A program made the position numbers and the translations under genes. From positions 992,001-1,056,000 of the forward strand of contig NZ_CP151996.1 in assembly GCF_038593855.1 (NCBI RefSeq): a DNA stretch of 64,000 nt. Direction: 5' to 3'. Origin of the DNA: Lysinibacillus sp. FSL M8-0337. GTDB lineage: Bacteria; Bacillota; Bacilli; Bacillales_A; Planococcaceae. The notes beneath the pieces are model-generated. The model was not told where the DNA came from. It worked only from the letters and a program-made list of their open reading frames with translations, and made no database searches. Position 1 is the first letter of the stretch. Every line of letters begins with the position of its first letter. Of the stretch, positions 47,090 to 56,241 are shown piece after piece.

Positions 47090-48403
47090 ATGACTGAACT
47101 AGTTGTAAATGTAATAGGTGCTGGCCTTGCAGGAAGTGAAGCGGCTTGGCAAATTGCTAAACGTGGGGTAAAAGTTAAACTTTATGAAATGCGTCCTGTT
47201 AAACAAACACCTGCCCACCATACTGATAAATTTGCAGAGCTTGTTTGTTCAAACTCACTACGTGCTAATACACTAACAAATGCAGTAGGTGTTATTAAAG
47301 AAGAAATGCGTTTATTAGACTCTGTTATTTTAAAAGCAGCCGATGCATGCTCAGTACCAGCAGGTGGTGCACTTGCAGTTGACCGTCATGAGTTTGCAGG
47401 CTATGTAACAGAAGCGGTAAAAAATCACCCTCTAGTGGAAGTAATACATGAAGAAGTTACAGAAATTCCAGAGGGCATTACGGTTATTGCAACAGGTCCA
47501 CTTACTTCAAAAGCGTTAGCTGAAAAAATTCAAGGATTAACAGGTCTCGACTATTTATATTTCTATGATGCAGCAGCACCAATTATTGAAAAAGATAGCA
47601 TCGATATGGATAAAGTGTATTTAAAATCTCGTTATGACAAAGGGGAAGCGGCTTATTTAAACTGTCCTATGACAAAAGAAGAATTTGATCGTTTCCGCCA
47701 AGCATTGATTGAAGCAGAAGTTGTGCCATTAAAAGAATTTGAAAAAGAAATTTATTTTGAAGGCTGTATGCCAATCGAAGTAATGGCAGCTCGTGGTGAA
47801 AAAACAATGTTATTTGGACCGATGAAGCCAGTAGGGCTTGAAGATCCAAAAACAGGTAAACGACCATATGCGGTTGTTCAATTGCGCCAAGATGACGCTG
47901 CAGGTACCCTTTACAATATCGTAGGTTTCCAAACCCACTTAAAATGGGGGCCGCAAAAGGAAGTACTACAACTAATTCCTGGACTAGAAAATGTTGAAAT
48001 CGTACGATATGGTGTTATGCACAGAAATACTTTCATTAATTCTCCGAAAGTTTTAGAGAAAACATATCAGTTACGTGAACAAAAAAATATTTTCTTTGCT
48101 GGTCAAATGACGGGTGTCGAAGGTTATGTAGAATCAGCAGGAAGCGGTTTAATTGCTGGTATCAATGCGGCACGTTTAGCATTGGGACAAGAGCCAATTA
48201 TTTTCCCATTTGAAACGGCATTGGGCAGTATGGCGCGTTATATAACAGAAGCACAATCGAAAAACTTCCAACCGATGAATGTCAATTTCGGCATATTCCC
48301 TGAATTACCACCTGGACGTCGTTCAAAACCTGAACGTGCAGAAATGCATGCTGCTCGTGCAATGAGCACAATTCAAAATTTTGTGAATTCACAAACAATT
48401 TAA
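47090..48403 (+). CDS. trmFO: Folate-dependent tRNA-uridine(54) methyltransferase TrmFO
   Basis: FAD enzyme that makes m5U54 in tRNA using methylene-tetrahydrofolate. 437 residues. FAD-binding [19 protein letters not shown], then CSNSLRAN and the catalytic Cys in [13 protein letters not shown] or in FEGCMPIE, and the late [20 protein letters not shown]. 18 bases after topA, the B. subtilis order. Confidence 0.96.
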   Translation: MTELVVNVIGAGLAGSEAAWQIAKRGVKVKLYEMRPVKQTPAHHTDKFAELVCSNSLRANTLTNAVGVIKEEMRLLDSVILKAADACSVPAGGALAVDRHEFAGYVTEAVKNHPLVEVIHEEVTEIPEGITVIATGPLTSKALAEKIQGLTGLDYLYFYDAAAPIIEKDSIDMDKVYLKSRYDKGEAAYLNCPMTKEEFDRFRQALIEAEVVPLKEFEKEIYFEGCMPIEVMAARGEKTMLFGPMKPVGLEDPKTGKRPYAVVQLRQDDAAGTLYNIVGFQTHLKWGPQKEVLQLIPGLENVEIVRYGVMHRNTFINSPKVLEKTYQLREQKNIFFAGQMTGVEGYVESAGSGLIAGINAARLALGQEPIIFPFETALGSMARYITEAQSKNFQPMNVNFGIFPELPPGRRSKPERAEMHAARAMSTIQNFVNSQTI

Positions 48404-48408
48404 TTGCC

Positions 48409-48447
48409 AAAAGCCTCTAAAAGTTGATATACTCTTAGAGGCTTTTT
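48409..48447 (+). terminator. Terminator after trmFO
   Basis: AAAAGCCTCTAA ... CTTAGAGGCTTTTT forms a strong stem five bases after the stop. Confidence 0.9.
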
Positions 48448-48470
48448 CTTTTATGTAGACAAAATGCTTA

Positions 48471-48499
48471 TTTACACGTATTTTATTATTTTGTATAGA
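48471..48499 (+). promoter_or_regulatory. Predicted promoter for xerC-hslVU-codY
   Basis: TTTACA (48471-48476), 17 bases, TATAGA (48494-48499). The leader to xerC is about 185 bases. Confidence 0.6.
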
Positions 48500-48514
48500 G
48501 ATTTTCTCAAAATA
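48500..48514. promoter_or_regulatory. CodY-box match at the xerC-codY operon start
   Basis: GATTTTCTCAAAATA differs from AATTTTCWGAAAATT at three positions. It directly follows the predicted -10 and covers the expected start site, which would allow CodY to repress its own operon. Confidence 0.5.
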
Positions 48515-48688
48515 TAACCATTTTCACTTGCTATATTACGAAGATAGGTATAGTGTCAATATGTATGTTTTTTAAAGATTACTAAAGCGACAAATTAATT
48601 TAGATGGCCACAATTGTTTTACCATTTGAATTTGTTGGTAATAGTAATGAGAGAAGGTTACGAATAATTCATTGGTGGTGAATCTTTC

Positions 48689-49588
48689 ATGTTAGTTTCG
48701 TCCCAAGAAGCACTTGAACAGTTTATGCTTTACATCCAGGTAGAAAAAAACTTCTCTGTTCATACTGTGCGAGAATATGAATCAGACCTACTAGATTTTT
48801 TAGCGTTTTTACAGGCAGAGGGCGTTAATGATTTAGCTAGTGTTGAGTATATACATGCACGTCTATATGTAACGAAGTTGTACGATGAAAAGAAAGCAAG
48901 AACTTCTGTATCAAGGAAGATTTCATCAATCCGCTCCTTTTTTCGCTTTCTAAATAAACAGCACGGCTTGGATGATGGCGCTTTTCGATCGCTCTATCAT
49001 CCGAAAAAAGAATCACGTTTACCAAGCTTTTTCTACGAACAAGAATTGATGCAGCTTTTTGATGCGAATGTAGGCGATGATTTGAAATCGTTGCGCAATA
49101 TGGCGATTTTAGAGTTATTATATGCAACGGGCATTCGTGTGAGTGAGCTTACATCCATTATGGTAGGGGATATAGATTTCCGTTATTCTATTGTTCGGGT
49201 AATGGGTAAAGGAAGAAAAGAACGTATTATACCATTTGGTCAATTTGCGAGTGTGGCTATACAGCACTACATAGAGCAGGCTCGTCCACGTTTGATGAAA
49301 CAAACAAGTCATGAGCAATTATTTGTCAACATGCGTGGTGGGGAACTTACACCACGAGGGGTACGTCATATTTTAAATGAAATGATTGACAAGACCTCAC
49401 TCCATACGAAAATATACCCACATATGCTTCGCCATACTTTTGCTACACATTTACTGAATCATGGCGCGGATTTACGGACGGTGCAGGAGTTACTGGGCCA
49501 CGCGCATTTAACTTCAACACAGGTTTATACGCATGTAACAAATGAGCATCTTCGTCAAACATATATGAATGCCCATCCAAGGGCATAA
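48689..49588 (+). CDS. xerC: Tyrosine recombinase XerC (CodV)
   Basis: Site-specific recombinase resolving chromosome dimers at dif, with XerD. 299 residues: an N-terminal SAM-like core-binding domain (about 5-90) and a catalytic domain with the Arg in ATGIRVSEL, Lys in MGKGRKER, HMLRHTFATH (His/Arg), LLGH (His) and the nucleophile Tyr in STQVYTHV. GGTGGTGA precedes the ATG. First gene of the codV-clpQ-clpY-codY type operon. Confidence 0.95.
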   Translation: MLVSSQEALEQFMLYIQVEKNFSVHTVREYESDLLDFLAFLQAEGVNDLASVEYIHARLYVTKLYDEKKARTSVSRKISSIRSFFRFLNKQHGLDDGAFRSLYHPKKESRLPSFFYEQELMQLFDANVGDDLKSLRNMAILELLYATGIRVSELTSIMVGDIDFRYSIVRVMGKGRKERIIPFGQFASVAIQHYIEQARPRLMKQTSHEQLFVNMRGGELTPRGVRHILNEMIDKTSLHTKIYPHMLRHTFATHLLNHGADLRTVQELLGHAHLTSTQVYTHVTNEHLRQTYMNAHPRA

Positions 49589-49610
49589 TAGAGGCTAAGG
49601 AGGAAGGCAA

Positions 49611-50156
49611 ATGGGACAAATCCATGCGACTACGATATTTGCGGTACATCACAACGGCGGGTGCGCTATGGCTGGCGATGGTCAAGTGACACTTGGCAAT
49701 GCGGTTGTCATGAAAGGCACTGCAAAGAAGGTCAGACGTCTGTTTAATGGTCAGGTGTTAGCAGGCTTTGCAGGATCGGTAGCTGATGCATTTACACTTT
49801 TTGAAATGTTTGAAGCGAAGTTAAACGAATATAATGGGAATTTACAGCGAGCTGCTGTAGAAGTAGCAAAACAATGGCGCGGTGATAAAATGCTACGCCA
49901 ATTAGAGGCGATGTTACTTGTGATGGATAAAAGTACACTACTCCTTGTATCTGGAACGGGAGAAGTAATCGAACCGGATGATGGTATTTTAGCGATCGGT
50001 TCTGGTGGGAATTATGCATTATCGGCAGGTCGTGCTCTAAAAAAATACGCAGGTGAAACAATGACTGCCCGAGAGATCGCGGAGGCAGCGTTAGAAACTG
50101 CCGCTGAAATTTGTGTATTTACAAACCATAATATTATCGTGGAGGCACTTAACTAA
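49611..50156 (+). CDS. hslV: ATP-dependent protease subunit HslV (ClpQ/CodW)
   Basis: Proteasome-like peptidase that works with HslU. 181 residues. The N-terminus reads [17 protein letters not shown], so the Thr-Thr pair usual at the processed end is preceded by five extra residues, as in other Bacillus ClpQ proteins. Residue 2 is Gly, not the Ser proposed as nucleophile in B. subtilis Cod[15 protein letters not shown] and the conserved DGQVTLG are present. AAGGAGGAAGG precedes the ATG; it overlaps hslU by one base. Confidence 0.95.
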   Translation: MGQIHATTIFAVHHNGGCAMAGDGQVTLGNAVVMKGTAKKVRRLFNGQVLAGFAGSVADAFTLFEMFEAKLNEYNGNLQRAAVEVAKQWRGDKMLRQLEAMLLVMDKSTLLLVSGTGEVIEPDDGILAIGSGGNYALSAGRALKKYAGETMTAREIAEAALETAAEICVFTNHNIIVEALN

Positions 50157-51556
50157 TGACACCACAAAACTTAACGCCAAGACAAATTACTGAGCATTTG
50201 GATCGTTTTATCGTAGGGCAAAATGAGGCGAAAAGAGCGGTAGCTATTGCATTACGAAATCGCTATCGTCGTTCTCTTCTAGCGGATGATATGAAGGCTG
50301 AAGTTATTCCAAAAAATATTTTAATGATTGGACCAACTGGAGTTGGGAAAACTGAAATTGCAAGAAGAATTGCAAAGCTAACGAATGCACCGTTCGTAAA
50401 GGTTGAAGCAACGAAATTTACCGAAGTGGGCTATGTTGGACGTGATGTGGAGTCTATGGTACGCGATGTTGTAGAGGCTTCTCATCGTTTAGTGAAAGAA
50501 GAAATGATGGAGTCTGTGAAGGAGCAAGCGGAAGAGTTGGCAAATGAAGCCATTGTAAAATTACTTGTCCCTTCTTTACGTAAAAAACAGGCTATGCAAA
50601 ATCCGTTTGAAATGTTATTTGGTGGCAAAGAACAACAAACGCATGATGATACATCTTCTGAAGAAACGGAAGTGCGTTCAAAACGTGCGCAAATCGCAAT
50701 TGATTTACGCAATGGCAAATTAGAAAATGAGTGGGTTACAGTTGAAGTAACGGAGCAAAGTCCGTCGATTTTTGATGCATTGCAAGGAACAGGAATGGAT
50801 ATGTCTGCAAATAGTGGTATGCAAGATATGTTGTCTAGCTTAATGCCTAAAAAACAGAAAAAACGCAGAGTGCAAGTAAAAGATGCACGTCGTATTTTAA
50901 CTATAGAGGAAGCAAATAAGCTGATTGACGCAGATGAAGTGTCACAAGAAGCGATTGCTAGAGCAGAACAATCTGGGATTATATTTATTGATGAAATTGA
51001 TAAAATCGCAAGCAAAGATACGAACTCTTCTGCTAGTGTTTCACGCGAGGGTGTTCAGCGCGACATTTTGCCGATTGTCGAAGGTTCTACTGTGACGACA
51101 AAGTATGGGGCGGTCAAAACAGACTATATGCTTTTCATTGCAGCAGGTGCTTTCCATATGTCAAAGCCGTCCGATTTAATTCCAGAATTACAAGGGCGAT
51201 TCCCTATCCGTGTTGAATTAGAAAAATTAACGAAGCAAGATTTTGTTCGTATTTTAAAGGAACCAGATCAATCACTTATTTTGCAATATAAAGCATTGTT
51301 AGAAACAGAAGGTGTAGCAATTGATTTTGCAGAAAATGCAATTGAACGAATTGCAGAAATTGCTACAGAGGTTAACCAAGAAACCGATAATATTGGTGCA
51401 CGTCGTTTGCATACCATTTTAGAACGTTTGTTAGAAGAATTATCGTTTGAAGCGTCTGAAATTGCACCGGCGCAAATCGAAATAACTGCTGCTTATGTTG
51501 ACCAAAAGCTAGCGGGTATTGTAAAAAACAAAGATTTGTCACAGTTTATACTGTAG
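50156..51556 (+). CDS. hslU: ATP-dependent protease ATPase subunit HslU (ClpY/CodX)
   Basis: AAA+ unfoldase that feeds HslV. 466 residues: Walker [10 protein letters not shown] (about 60-68), an I domain (about 110-240) rich in Glu/Gln, Walker [11 protein letters not shown], the sensor/arginine-finger region [12 protein letters not shown] and the C-terminal helix ending in LSQFIL, which activates HslV. It overlaps the hslV stop. Confidence 0.96.
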   Translation: MTPQNLTPRQITEHLDRFIVGQNEAKRAVAIALRNRYRRSLLADDMKAEVIPKNILMIGPTGVGKTEIARRIAKLTNAPFVKVEATKFTEVGYVGRDVESMVRDVVEASHRLVKEEMMESVKEQAEELANEAIVKLLVPSLRKKQAMQNPFEMLFGGKEQQTHDDTSSEETEVRSKRAQIAIDLRNGKLENEWVTVEVTEQSPSIFDALQGTGMDMSANSGMQDMLSSLMPKKQKKRRVQVKDARRILTIEEANKLIDADEVSQEAIARAEQSGIIFIDEIDKIASKDTNSSASVSREGVQRDILPIVEGSTVTTKYGAVKTDYMLFIAAGAFHMSKPSDLIPELQGRFPIRVELEKLTKQDFVRILKEPDQSLILQYKALLETEGVAIDFAENAIERIAEIATEVNQETDNIGARRLHTILERLLEELSFEASEIAPAQIEITAAYVDQKLAGIVKNKDLSQFIL

Positions 51557-51642
51557 GCAAGGCTTGTTAGTATCATTCAATTGTAAAAAACTTTAGAATA
51601 TTAACTAAATACGGTATGGATTATTTATAGGAGGAACACATA

Positions 51643-52422
51643 ATGAACTTATTAGAAAAAACACGTAAAATTAACTCGATGCTCCAAGCATCTGCAGGTA
51701 AGCCAGTAAACTTTAAAGAAATGGCTGACACACTAGGTGATATTATTGACAGCAATGTTTATATTGTCAGCCGTAAAGGGAAGCTTCTAGGTATTTCAAT
51801 TCACCAACAAATTGAAAATGAGCGTATGAAAAAAATGTTCGAAGAGCGTCAATTCCCAGAAGAATATACACATAGCTTATTTACAATTTCAGAAACATCT
51901 TCAAACTTAGATATAAACAATGAACATACTGCGTTCCCTGTAGAAAATAAAGATTTATTCCAAAGCGCTTTAACAACAATCGTTCCAATCGTTGGTGGTG
52001 GTGAACGTTTAGGTACTTTAATTTTAGCGCGTTTATCCGCTCAATTTGAAGATGATGATTTAATTTTAGCTGAATACGGTGCAACAGTAGTTGGTATGGA
52101 AATTTTACGTGAGAAATCAGAAGAGATTGAAGAAGAAGCACGTAGCAAAGCTGTTGTACAAATGGCGATTAACTCACTTTCATATAGTGAATTAGAAGCG
52201 ATTGAACATATTTTTGAAGAGCTAGACGGTAACGAAGGTTTATTAGTTGCTTCAAAAATTGCTGACCGCGTAGGTATTACACGTTCAGTAATCGTCAATG
52301 CATTACGTAAACTAGAATCTGCGGGTGTCATTGAATCACGCTCTCTAGGTATGAAGGGAACTTACATTAAAGTATTAAACGATAAGTTCTTAAATGCGCT
52401 AGCTGAAATTAAAATGAAATAA
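51643..52422 (+). CDS. codY: Global transcriptional repressor CodY
   Basis: GTP- and branched-chain-amino-acid-sensing repressor of nutrient-stress genes. 259 residues: an N-terminal GAF domain (about 1-155) binding isoleucine/valine, a linker, and a C-terminal winged helix-turn-helix (about 200-245) with [22 protein letters not shown] as the recognition region. AGGAGGAAC precedes the ATG. Three matches to its DNA box occur elsewhere in this window, including one at its own operon promoter. Confidence 0.98.
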   Translation: MNLLEKTRKINSMLQASAGKPVNFKEMADTLGDIIDSNVYIVSRKGKLLGISIHQQIENERMKKMFEERQFPEEYTHSLFTISETSSNLDINNEHTAFPVENKDLFQSALTTIVPIVGGGERLGTLILARLSAQFEDDDLILAEYGATVVGMEILREKSEEIEEEARSKAVVQMAINSLSYSELEAIEHIFEELDGNEGLLVASKIADRVGITRSVIVNALRKLESAGVIESRSLGMKGTYIKVLNDKFLNALAEIKMK

Positions 52423-52424
52423 TT

Positions 52425-52461
52425 AAAAAAGCTCCCTCGAAATCATTTGAGGGAGCTTTTT
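52425..52461 (+). terminator. Terminator after codY
   Basis: AAAAAAGCTCCCTC and GAGGGAGCTTTTT around a nine-base loop; it closes the xerC-codY operon. Confidence 0.92.
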
Positions 52462-52971
52462 CACTGTAACTAAGTGTTGTTTTAGTTATCTCAACTATAG
52501 ATTGCTAAATTGTTAAGCCTTACTTAGCTTTTCTTTACGTGCAAGTGGTATGTCACCAAATGGTATTTGTGTCATTTTTGTGAATGGGTCCAATCTTGTA
52601 TTTCTAATAGGGAAAAATATGGTAGGGCTTTTTTAGTAGAGAAATTTAAAATCCATCTTTTGTAAGTATTGTAACTGCATCCTATGGTCTGTTTATTGTG
52701 GAAATGGGGAGTTGGCTTTACCAAAACGAAGGGACAATTCAAATTCGTTAAGCAAAGAATTAATGCTTATCCGAGAATAATGTGCTGATTTCGAAGGAAT
52801 CTAATCTTTACATTTAGAGAATTTTTCAGGGAAGCGCCTGAAAAGATATCAGTTCGATGAAAGTACATCTGTACATAAGATAGTCATTTAAGTAGCCTTT
52901 TTTTGTCGATACGTGAAAAATTTCATAATTACATTTCTAGAAGGTTACTTATATAATCATATTAAATATAG

Positions 52972-52998
52972 TAAAAAGGGACTTTTTTTTGCCGAAAA
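52972..52998 (+). promoter_or_regulatory. Sigma-D (flagellar) promoter upstream of flgB
   Basis: TAAA (52972-52975), exactly 15 bases, GCCGAAAA (52991-52998). The B. subtilis sigma-D consensus is TAAA-N15-GCCGATAT. In that organism the fla/che operon also has a sigma-D promoter (PD3) ahead of flgB. Here it is about 300 bases from the flgB start. Confidence 0.7.
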
Positions 52999-53126
52999 AT
53001 CACAATTTGTAATTTTTATCCAACCCTATCTAGTAATAAACAGGGAGATAATTGATACTAATACAGTAAACACTGTCGAAATAGTGTAAAATAACTAGAA
53101 ATAAGACGAAACGCATCGACGCTTAG

Positions 53127-53145
53127 TGCCCCAAGGGATGGGGCA
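53127..53145 (+). other. GC-rich hairpin in the flgB leader
   Basis: TGCCCC-AAGGGAT-GGGGCA: a perfect 6-bp GC stem in an otherwise AT-rich leader, without a T-run. It lies about 130 bases after the predicted sigma-D start and 150 before flgB. Function unknown. Confidence 0.45.
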
Positions 53146-53297
53146 TATTTGTCCTGGTTAAACTTCTAAAAAAATAGGGCGTATCTACTATTAAAAAATG
53201 ACAAAAGACAATAGACACTACGTATCATCTTAATTACAATTGTATTATTGGATAAAATAAGAAGTACATAGATTGAATTAAAATGAGGTGAATGGTT

Positions 53298-53690
53298 TTG
53301 AACTTATTTGGAGGAACTATTAGTAGCCTGGAAAACGGACTTTCCTATGCAACTTTGAATCATAAAACAATCGCAAATAACATTGCGAATGTCGATACAC
53401 CAAATTATAAGGCGAAAAGTGTAAGTTTTAAGGATATGTTGGAGAATGAGAAACAAACATCTATTTCGGCATATCGCACAGATATTAGACATTATGATTT
53501 CGAAATAAAACAATCGACACCAGGTGTTCATAATATTGCTGGCTTACGATATCGAAATAACGGAAATGCTGTAGATATGGATGCTGAACAAACGAAATTA
53601 GCAGAAAATCAAATCTACTACAATGCTTTAATCGACCGTGTAAATGGTAAGTTAAATACACTCAATACAGTTATTAAAGGAGGTAAGTAA
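53298..53690 (+). CDS. flgB: Flagellar basal-body rod protein FlgB
   Basis: Proximal rod component of the basal body. 130 residues with the rod/hook signature IANNIANVDTPNYKAKSVSF. TTG 53298 is chosen because GAGGTG (53285-53290) is seven bases upstream and the opening MNLFGGTISSLENGL aligns with the family; the in-frame ATG 53292 is only one base after that site. First gene of the fla operon. Confidence 0.94.
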   Translation: MNLFGGTISSLENGLSYATLNHKTIANNIANVDTPNYKAKSVSFKDMLENEKQTSISAYRTDIRHYDFEIKQSTPGVHNIAGLRYRNNGNAVDMDAEQTKLAENQIYYNALIDRVNGKLNTLNTVIKGGK

Positions 53691-53693
53691 TAA

Positions 53694-54155
53694 ATGTCTA
53701 TTTTTCATGGAATGAATACCACTGCCTCTGCTTTAACAGCACAAAGGTTGCGCATGGATGTTATTTCTTCCAATATGGCAAACATGGATACTACCCGTGC
53801 TAAGCAAGTAAATGGGGAATGGGAGCCTTACCGACGGAAGTCTGTCACTTTTTCCGCGCAAGAAGGGCAATTTTCAAAGTTTCTTAATGTAGCAATCGGA
53901 AAAAATGCTAAAGGTGGCGTGGGGAATGGCGTGAAAGTATCACGAATTAAGGAAGATACAGAAACACCTTTCAAATTAGTGTATGATCCGACACATCCAG
54001 ATGCTAATGCAGAAGGCTATGTCAACATGCCAAATGTTGACCCGTTAAAAGAAATGGTAGATTTAATGTCTGCTACGCGTTCTTACGAGGCCAACATAAC
54101 GGTTTTAAATGCAAATAAGTCAATGCTGACAAAGGCGTTGGAGATTGGTAAATAA
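53694..54155 (+). CDS. flgC: Flagellar basal-body rod protein FlgC
   Basis: Proximal rod subunit, 153 residues. Conserved opening FHGMNTTASALTAQRLRMDVISSNMANMDT, referred to here as residues 4-33, and the C-terminal YVNMPNVDPLKEMVDLMSATRSYEANI motif region typical of rod proteins. AAAGGAGGTAAG precedes the ATG. Confidence 0.96.
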   Translation: MSIFHGMNTTASALTAQRLRMDVISSNMANMDTTRAKQVNGEWEPYRRKSVTFSAQEGQFSKFLNVAIGKNAKGGVGNGVKVSRIKEDTETPFKLVYDPTHPDANAEGYVNMPNVDPLKEMVDLMSATRSYEANITVLNANKSMLTKALEIGK

Positions 54156-54179
54156 ACATAAAGAAAGGATGGATACATA

Positions 54180-54485
54180 ATGGCAATTTCGTCCGTTTCA
54201 CTAATGACACCTACTCAGGTTGTAAATGAAACAAATAAACTAAATACGACACCTTACGAAGCGCAACAAAGCTTTGCGAATTCGTTAAAAGAGGCAATAG
54301 CGAAAGTGAATGATCAGCAAATCACTTCTGATAATTTAACACAAAAGCTAATAACTGGTGGAGATGTGGAGTTGCACGAAGTAATGATTGCATCTCAAAA
54401 GGCGAGCATTACATTAAACGCAACACTTGAAGTTCGCAATAAGGTGATTGAAGCTTACCAAGAAATAATGCGAATGAGTGTCTAA
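54180..54485 (+). CDS. fliE: Flagellar hook-basal-body protein FliE
   Basis: Junction protein between MS ring and rod, 101 residues. The C-terminal half has the family features SFANSLKEAIAKVNDQQ, VELHEVMIASQKASITLNATLEVRNKVIEAYQEIMRM (residues about 61-97). AAAGGATGG precedes the ATG. Two strong hairpins follow before fliF. Confidence 0.95.
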   Translation: MAISSVSLMTPTQVVNETNKLNTTPYEAQQSFANSLKEAIAKVNDQQITSDNLTQKLITGGDVELHEVMIASQKASITLNATLEVRNKVIEAYQEIMRMSV

Positions 54486-54528
54486 TTTAATTGCGTTGGT
54501 GAAGAAAAGACACCAATCCAATTAATTA
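54483..54528 (+). other. Long hairpin after fliE
   Basis: TAATTTAATTG-CG-TTGGTG pairs with CACCAA-TC-CAATTAATTA around AAGAAAAGA. The stem is long and is not followed by T residues, so RNA processing or stability is more likely than termination. Confidence 0.6.
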
Positions 54529-54533
54529 GGCTT

Positions 54534-54572
54534 CTCATGGAACTAAATATTTTATATTCATACTTCCATGAG
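54534..54572 (+). other. Inverted repeat before fliF
   Basis: CTCATGGAA (54534-54542) and TTCCATGAG (54564-54572), a perfect 9-bp inverted repeat with a 21-base AT-rich loop, about 60 bases upstream of the fliF start. Confidence 0.6.
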
Positions 54573-54633
54573 ATTCCACTGTTATCGCGAATTATTGATT
54601 GCTAGGTTATTCACTATAACCGGAGGATTCATA

Positions 54634-56226
54634 ATGAATGAACGATTGACGAAAATAAAAACCGACACCAGCCAATTTTGGAAAAGTCGGAGTAAAACAC
54701 AAAAAATAGTAATGCTTAGTTCTGTAGTAGGTGTGATAGCACTTGCAGCTATCATTACGTTTTTTGCAACAAAAACTACATATGTTCCGCTCTATAAAGA
54801 TTTATCCACAAGAGAAATCGGGCAAGTAAAAGAAGCTTTGGATTCTCAAGGTGTAAAATATGAAATTGCCCCAGGAGGCACATCTATATTAGTGCCCCAA
54901 GAACAGGTAGATTCATTATTGGTGCAACTAGCATCAGAAGGATATCCACAGACTGGAACAATTGATTACTCTTTTGCTAATAGTTCTGGCTTCGGTATGA
55001 CGGACAATGAATTCAATTTATTGAAAAAAGCTGCAACTGAAACAGAAATCGCTAAGCTAATCAAAAATCTAGAGGGCGTAAAAGATGCAAAAGTGATGAT
55101 TACTCTGCCTGAAGAAGGAGTTTTCATACAGGATGTAAAAGAAGATGCAACTGCATCCATTGTATTGAACACAGATCCTGGCTATAAGTTTACAGAACAA
55201 CAAATTGCAACAATGTACAACTTAGTTTCAAAAAGTATTCCGAATTTAAAAACAGATAACATTGTGATCTCGAATCAATTCTCAGAGTACTTTGATTTAA
55301 ATGCTGCAACAACAGATGGTACATCGACAACTACAGCTGAAGGTCAATTACAAATGAAGAAATTGGTTGAACGTGACTTACAACGTCAAGTGCAAAATAT
55401 GCTAGGGACACTGATGGGACAAGATAAAGTAATTGTTTCGGTTACAACAGACATTGACTTTAAAAAGGAAAATCGTGAAGAAAACTTAGTAACACCAGTT
55501 GATGAAGAGAATATGGCAGGGATTGCGATTAGTGCCCAACGTATTTCAGAGCAATATTCTGGTACTGGTAATGCAGCAATGGGTACACCTGAAGCTGAAA
55601 CAACAACAGATAATTTCACAACATACAATGAGGGTGCAACAGGAAATGGTGATTACGAACGTACGGAAGAAACGATCAATAATGACGTCAACCGTATTCG
55701 TAAAGATATTCAAGAAGCACCATATAAAATTCAAGACATTGGCATCCAAGTAATTGTGGAGCCACCAACAGCTACAGACGCAGCATCACTACCTGATGGT
55801 GTACAACAAGACATTGAGAAAATTTTAAGTACTATTGTTCGTACGACAATTTCAAAGGATGTAGCAGCGGAACTTACTCAAGAGCAAATTGATGAAAAAG
55901 TGGCTGTTTCTGTCCAAGCGTTAAATGGTAAGGTAGCTGATACTGCTGATGAAACACCTGTTATCCCATGGTGGGTTTGGGTAGTTGGAGGTATTTTACT
56001 AGCTGTTATTCTATTACTTGCATTCTTTATTATCCGTTCACGTAAACGTGCGAAGGAAGAAGAAGAGTTAAGTATCCTAGAAGAACAAGAAGAATTGATG
56101 ATTGATGATATTAATGAAGAAATTGAAACGGAAGCTACAATGCGTCGTAAGCAACTTGAAAAAATGGCGAAAGAAAAGCCTGATGATTTTGCAAAGTTAC
56201 TGCGTAGTTGGATTGCGGAAGACTAA
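54634..56226 (+). CDS. fliF: Flagellar MS-ring protein FliF
   Basis: Forms the membrane-embedded MS ring. 530 residues: an N-terminal transmembrane helix (about 25-45), a long periplasmic-side ring-building region (extracytoplasmic in Gram-positives) with VKDAKVMITLPEEGVF, an acidic loop, a second transmembrane helix (about 448-470, WWVWVVGGILLAVILLLAF), and a C-terminal FliG-binding tail ending LLRSWIAED. ATG 54634 follows CCGGAGGATTC; the open frame upstream crosses the inverted repeat. Confidence 0.96.
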   Translation: MNERLTKIKTDTSQFWKSRSKTQKIVMLSSVVGVIALAAIITFFATKTTYVPLYKDLSTREIGQVKEALDSQGVKYEIAPGGTSILVPQEQVDSLLVQLASEGYPQTGTIDYSFANSSGFGMTDNEFNLLKKAATETEIAKLIKNLEGVKDAKVMITLPEEGVFIQDVKEDATASIVLNTDPGYKFTEQQIATMYNLVSKSIPNLKTDNIVISNQFSEYFDLNAATTDGTSTTTAEGQLQMKKLVERDLQRQVQNMLGTLMGQDKVIVSVTTDIDFKKENREENLVTPVDEENMAGIAISAQRISEQYSGTGNAAMGTPEAETTTDNFTTYNEGATGNGDYERTEETINNDVNRIRKDIQEAPYKIQDIGIQVIVEPPTATDAASLPDGVQQDIEKILSTIVRTTISKDVAAELTQEQIDEKVAVSVQALNGKVADTADETPVIPWWVWVVGGILLAVILLLAFFIIRSRKRAKEEEELSILEEQEELMIDDINEEIETEATMRRKQLEKMAKEKPDDFAKLLRSWIAED

Positions 56227-56241
56227 CTAGGAGGTTCTGCT

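Larger units (their letters stand above)
52462..53291. other. Intergenic region codY-flgB (flagellar operon leader)
   Basis: About 830 bases with no open frame of gene quality on either strand. It is AT-rich. Recognised elements: a sigma-D-type promoter (52972-52998), a GC-rich hairpin (53127-53145) and a ribosome-binding site for flgB. The stretch 52470-52960 shows nothing recognised. A weak CodY-like sequence near 52819 has five mismatches and is not called. Confidence 0.7.

Noticed and set aside
52819-52835. CodY box upstream of flgB
   Set aside because: Five mismatches, which is expected by chance in AT-rich DNA, although CodY does regulate fla/che in B. subtilis.
53101-53170. c-di-GMP-I riboswitch in the flgB leader
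   Set aside because: The conserved GGGACGCAAAGC-type core and the paired stems of that class are absent.
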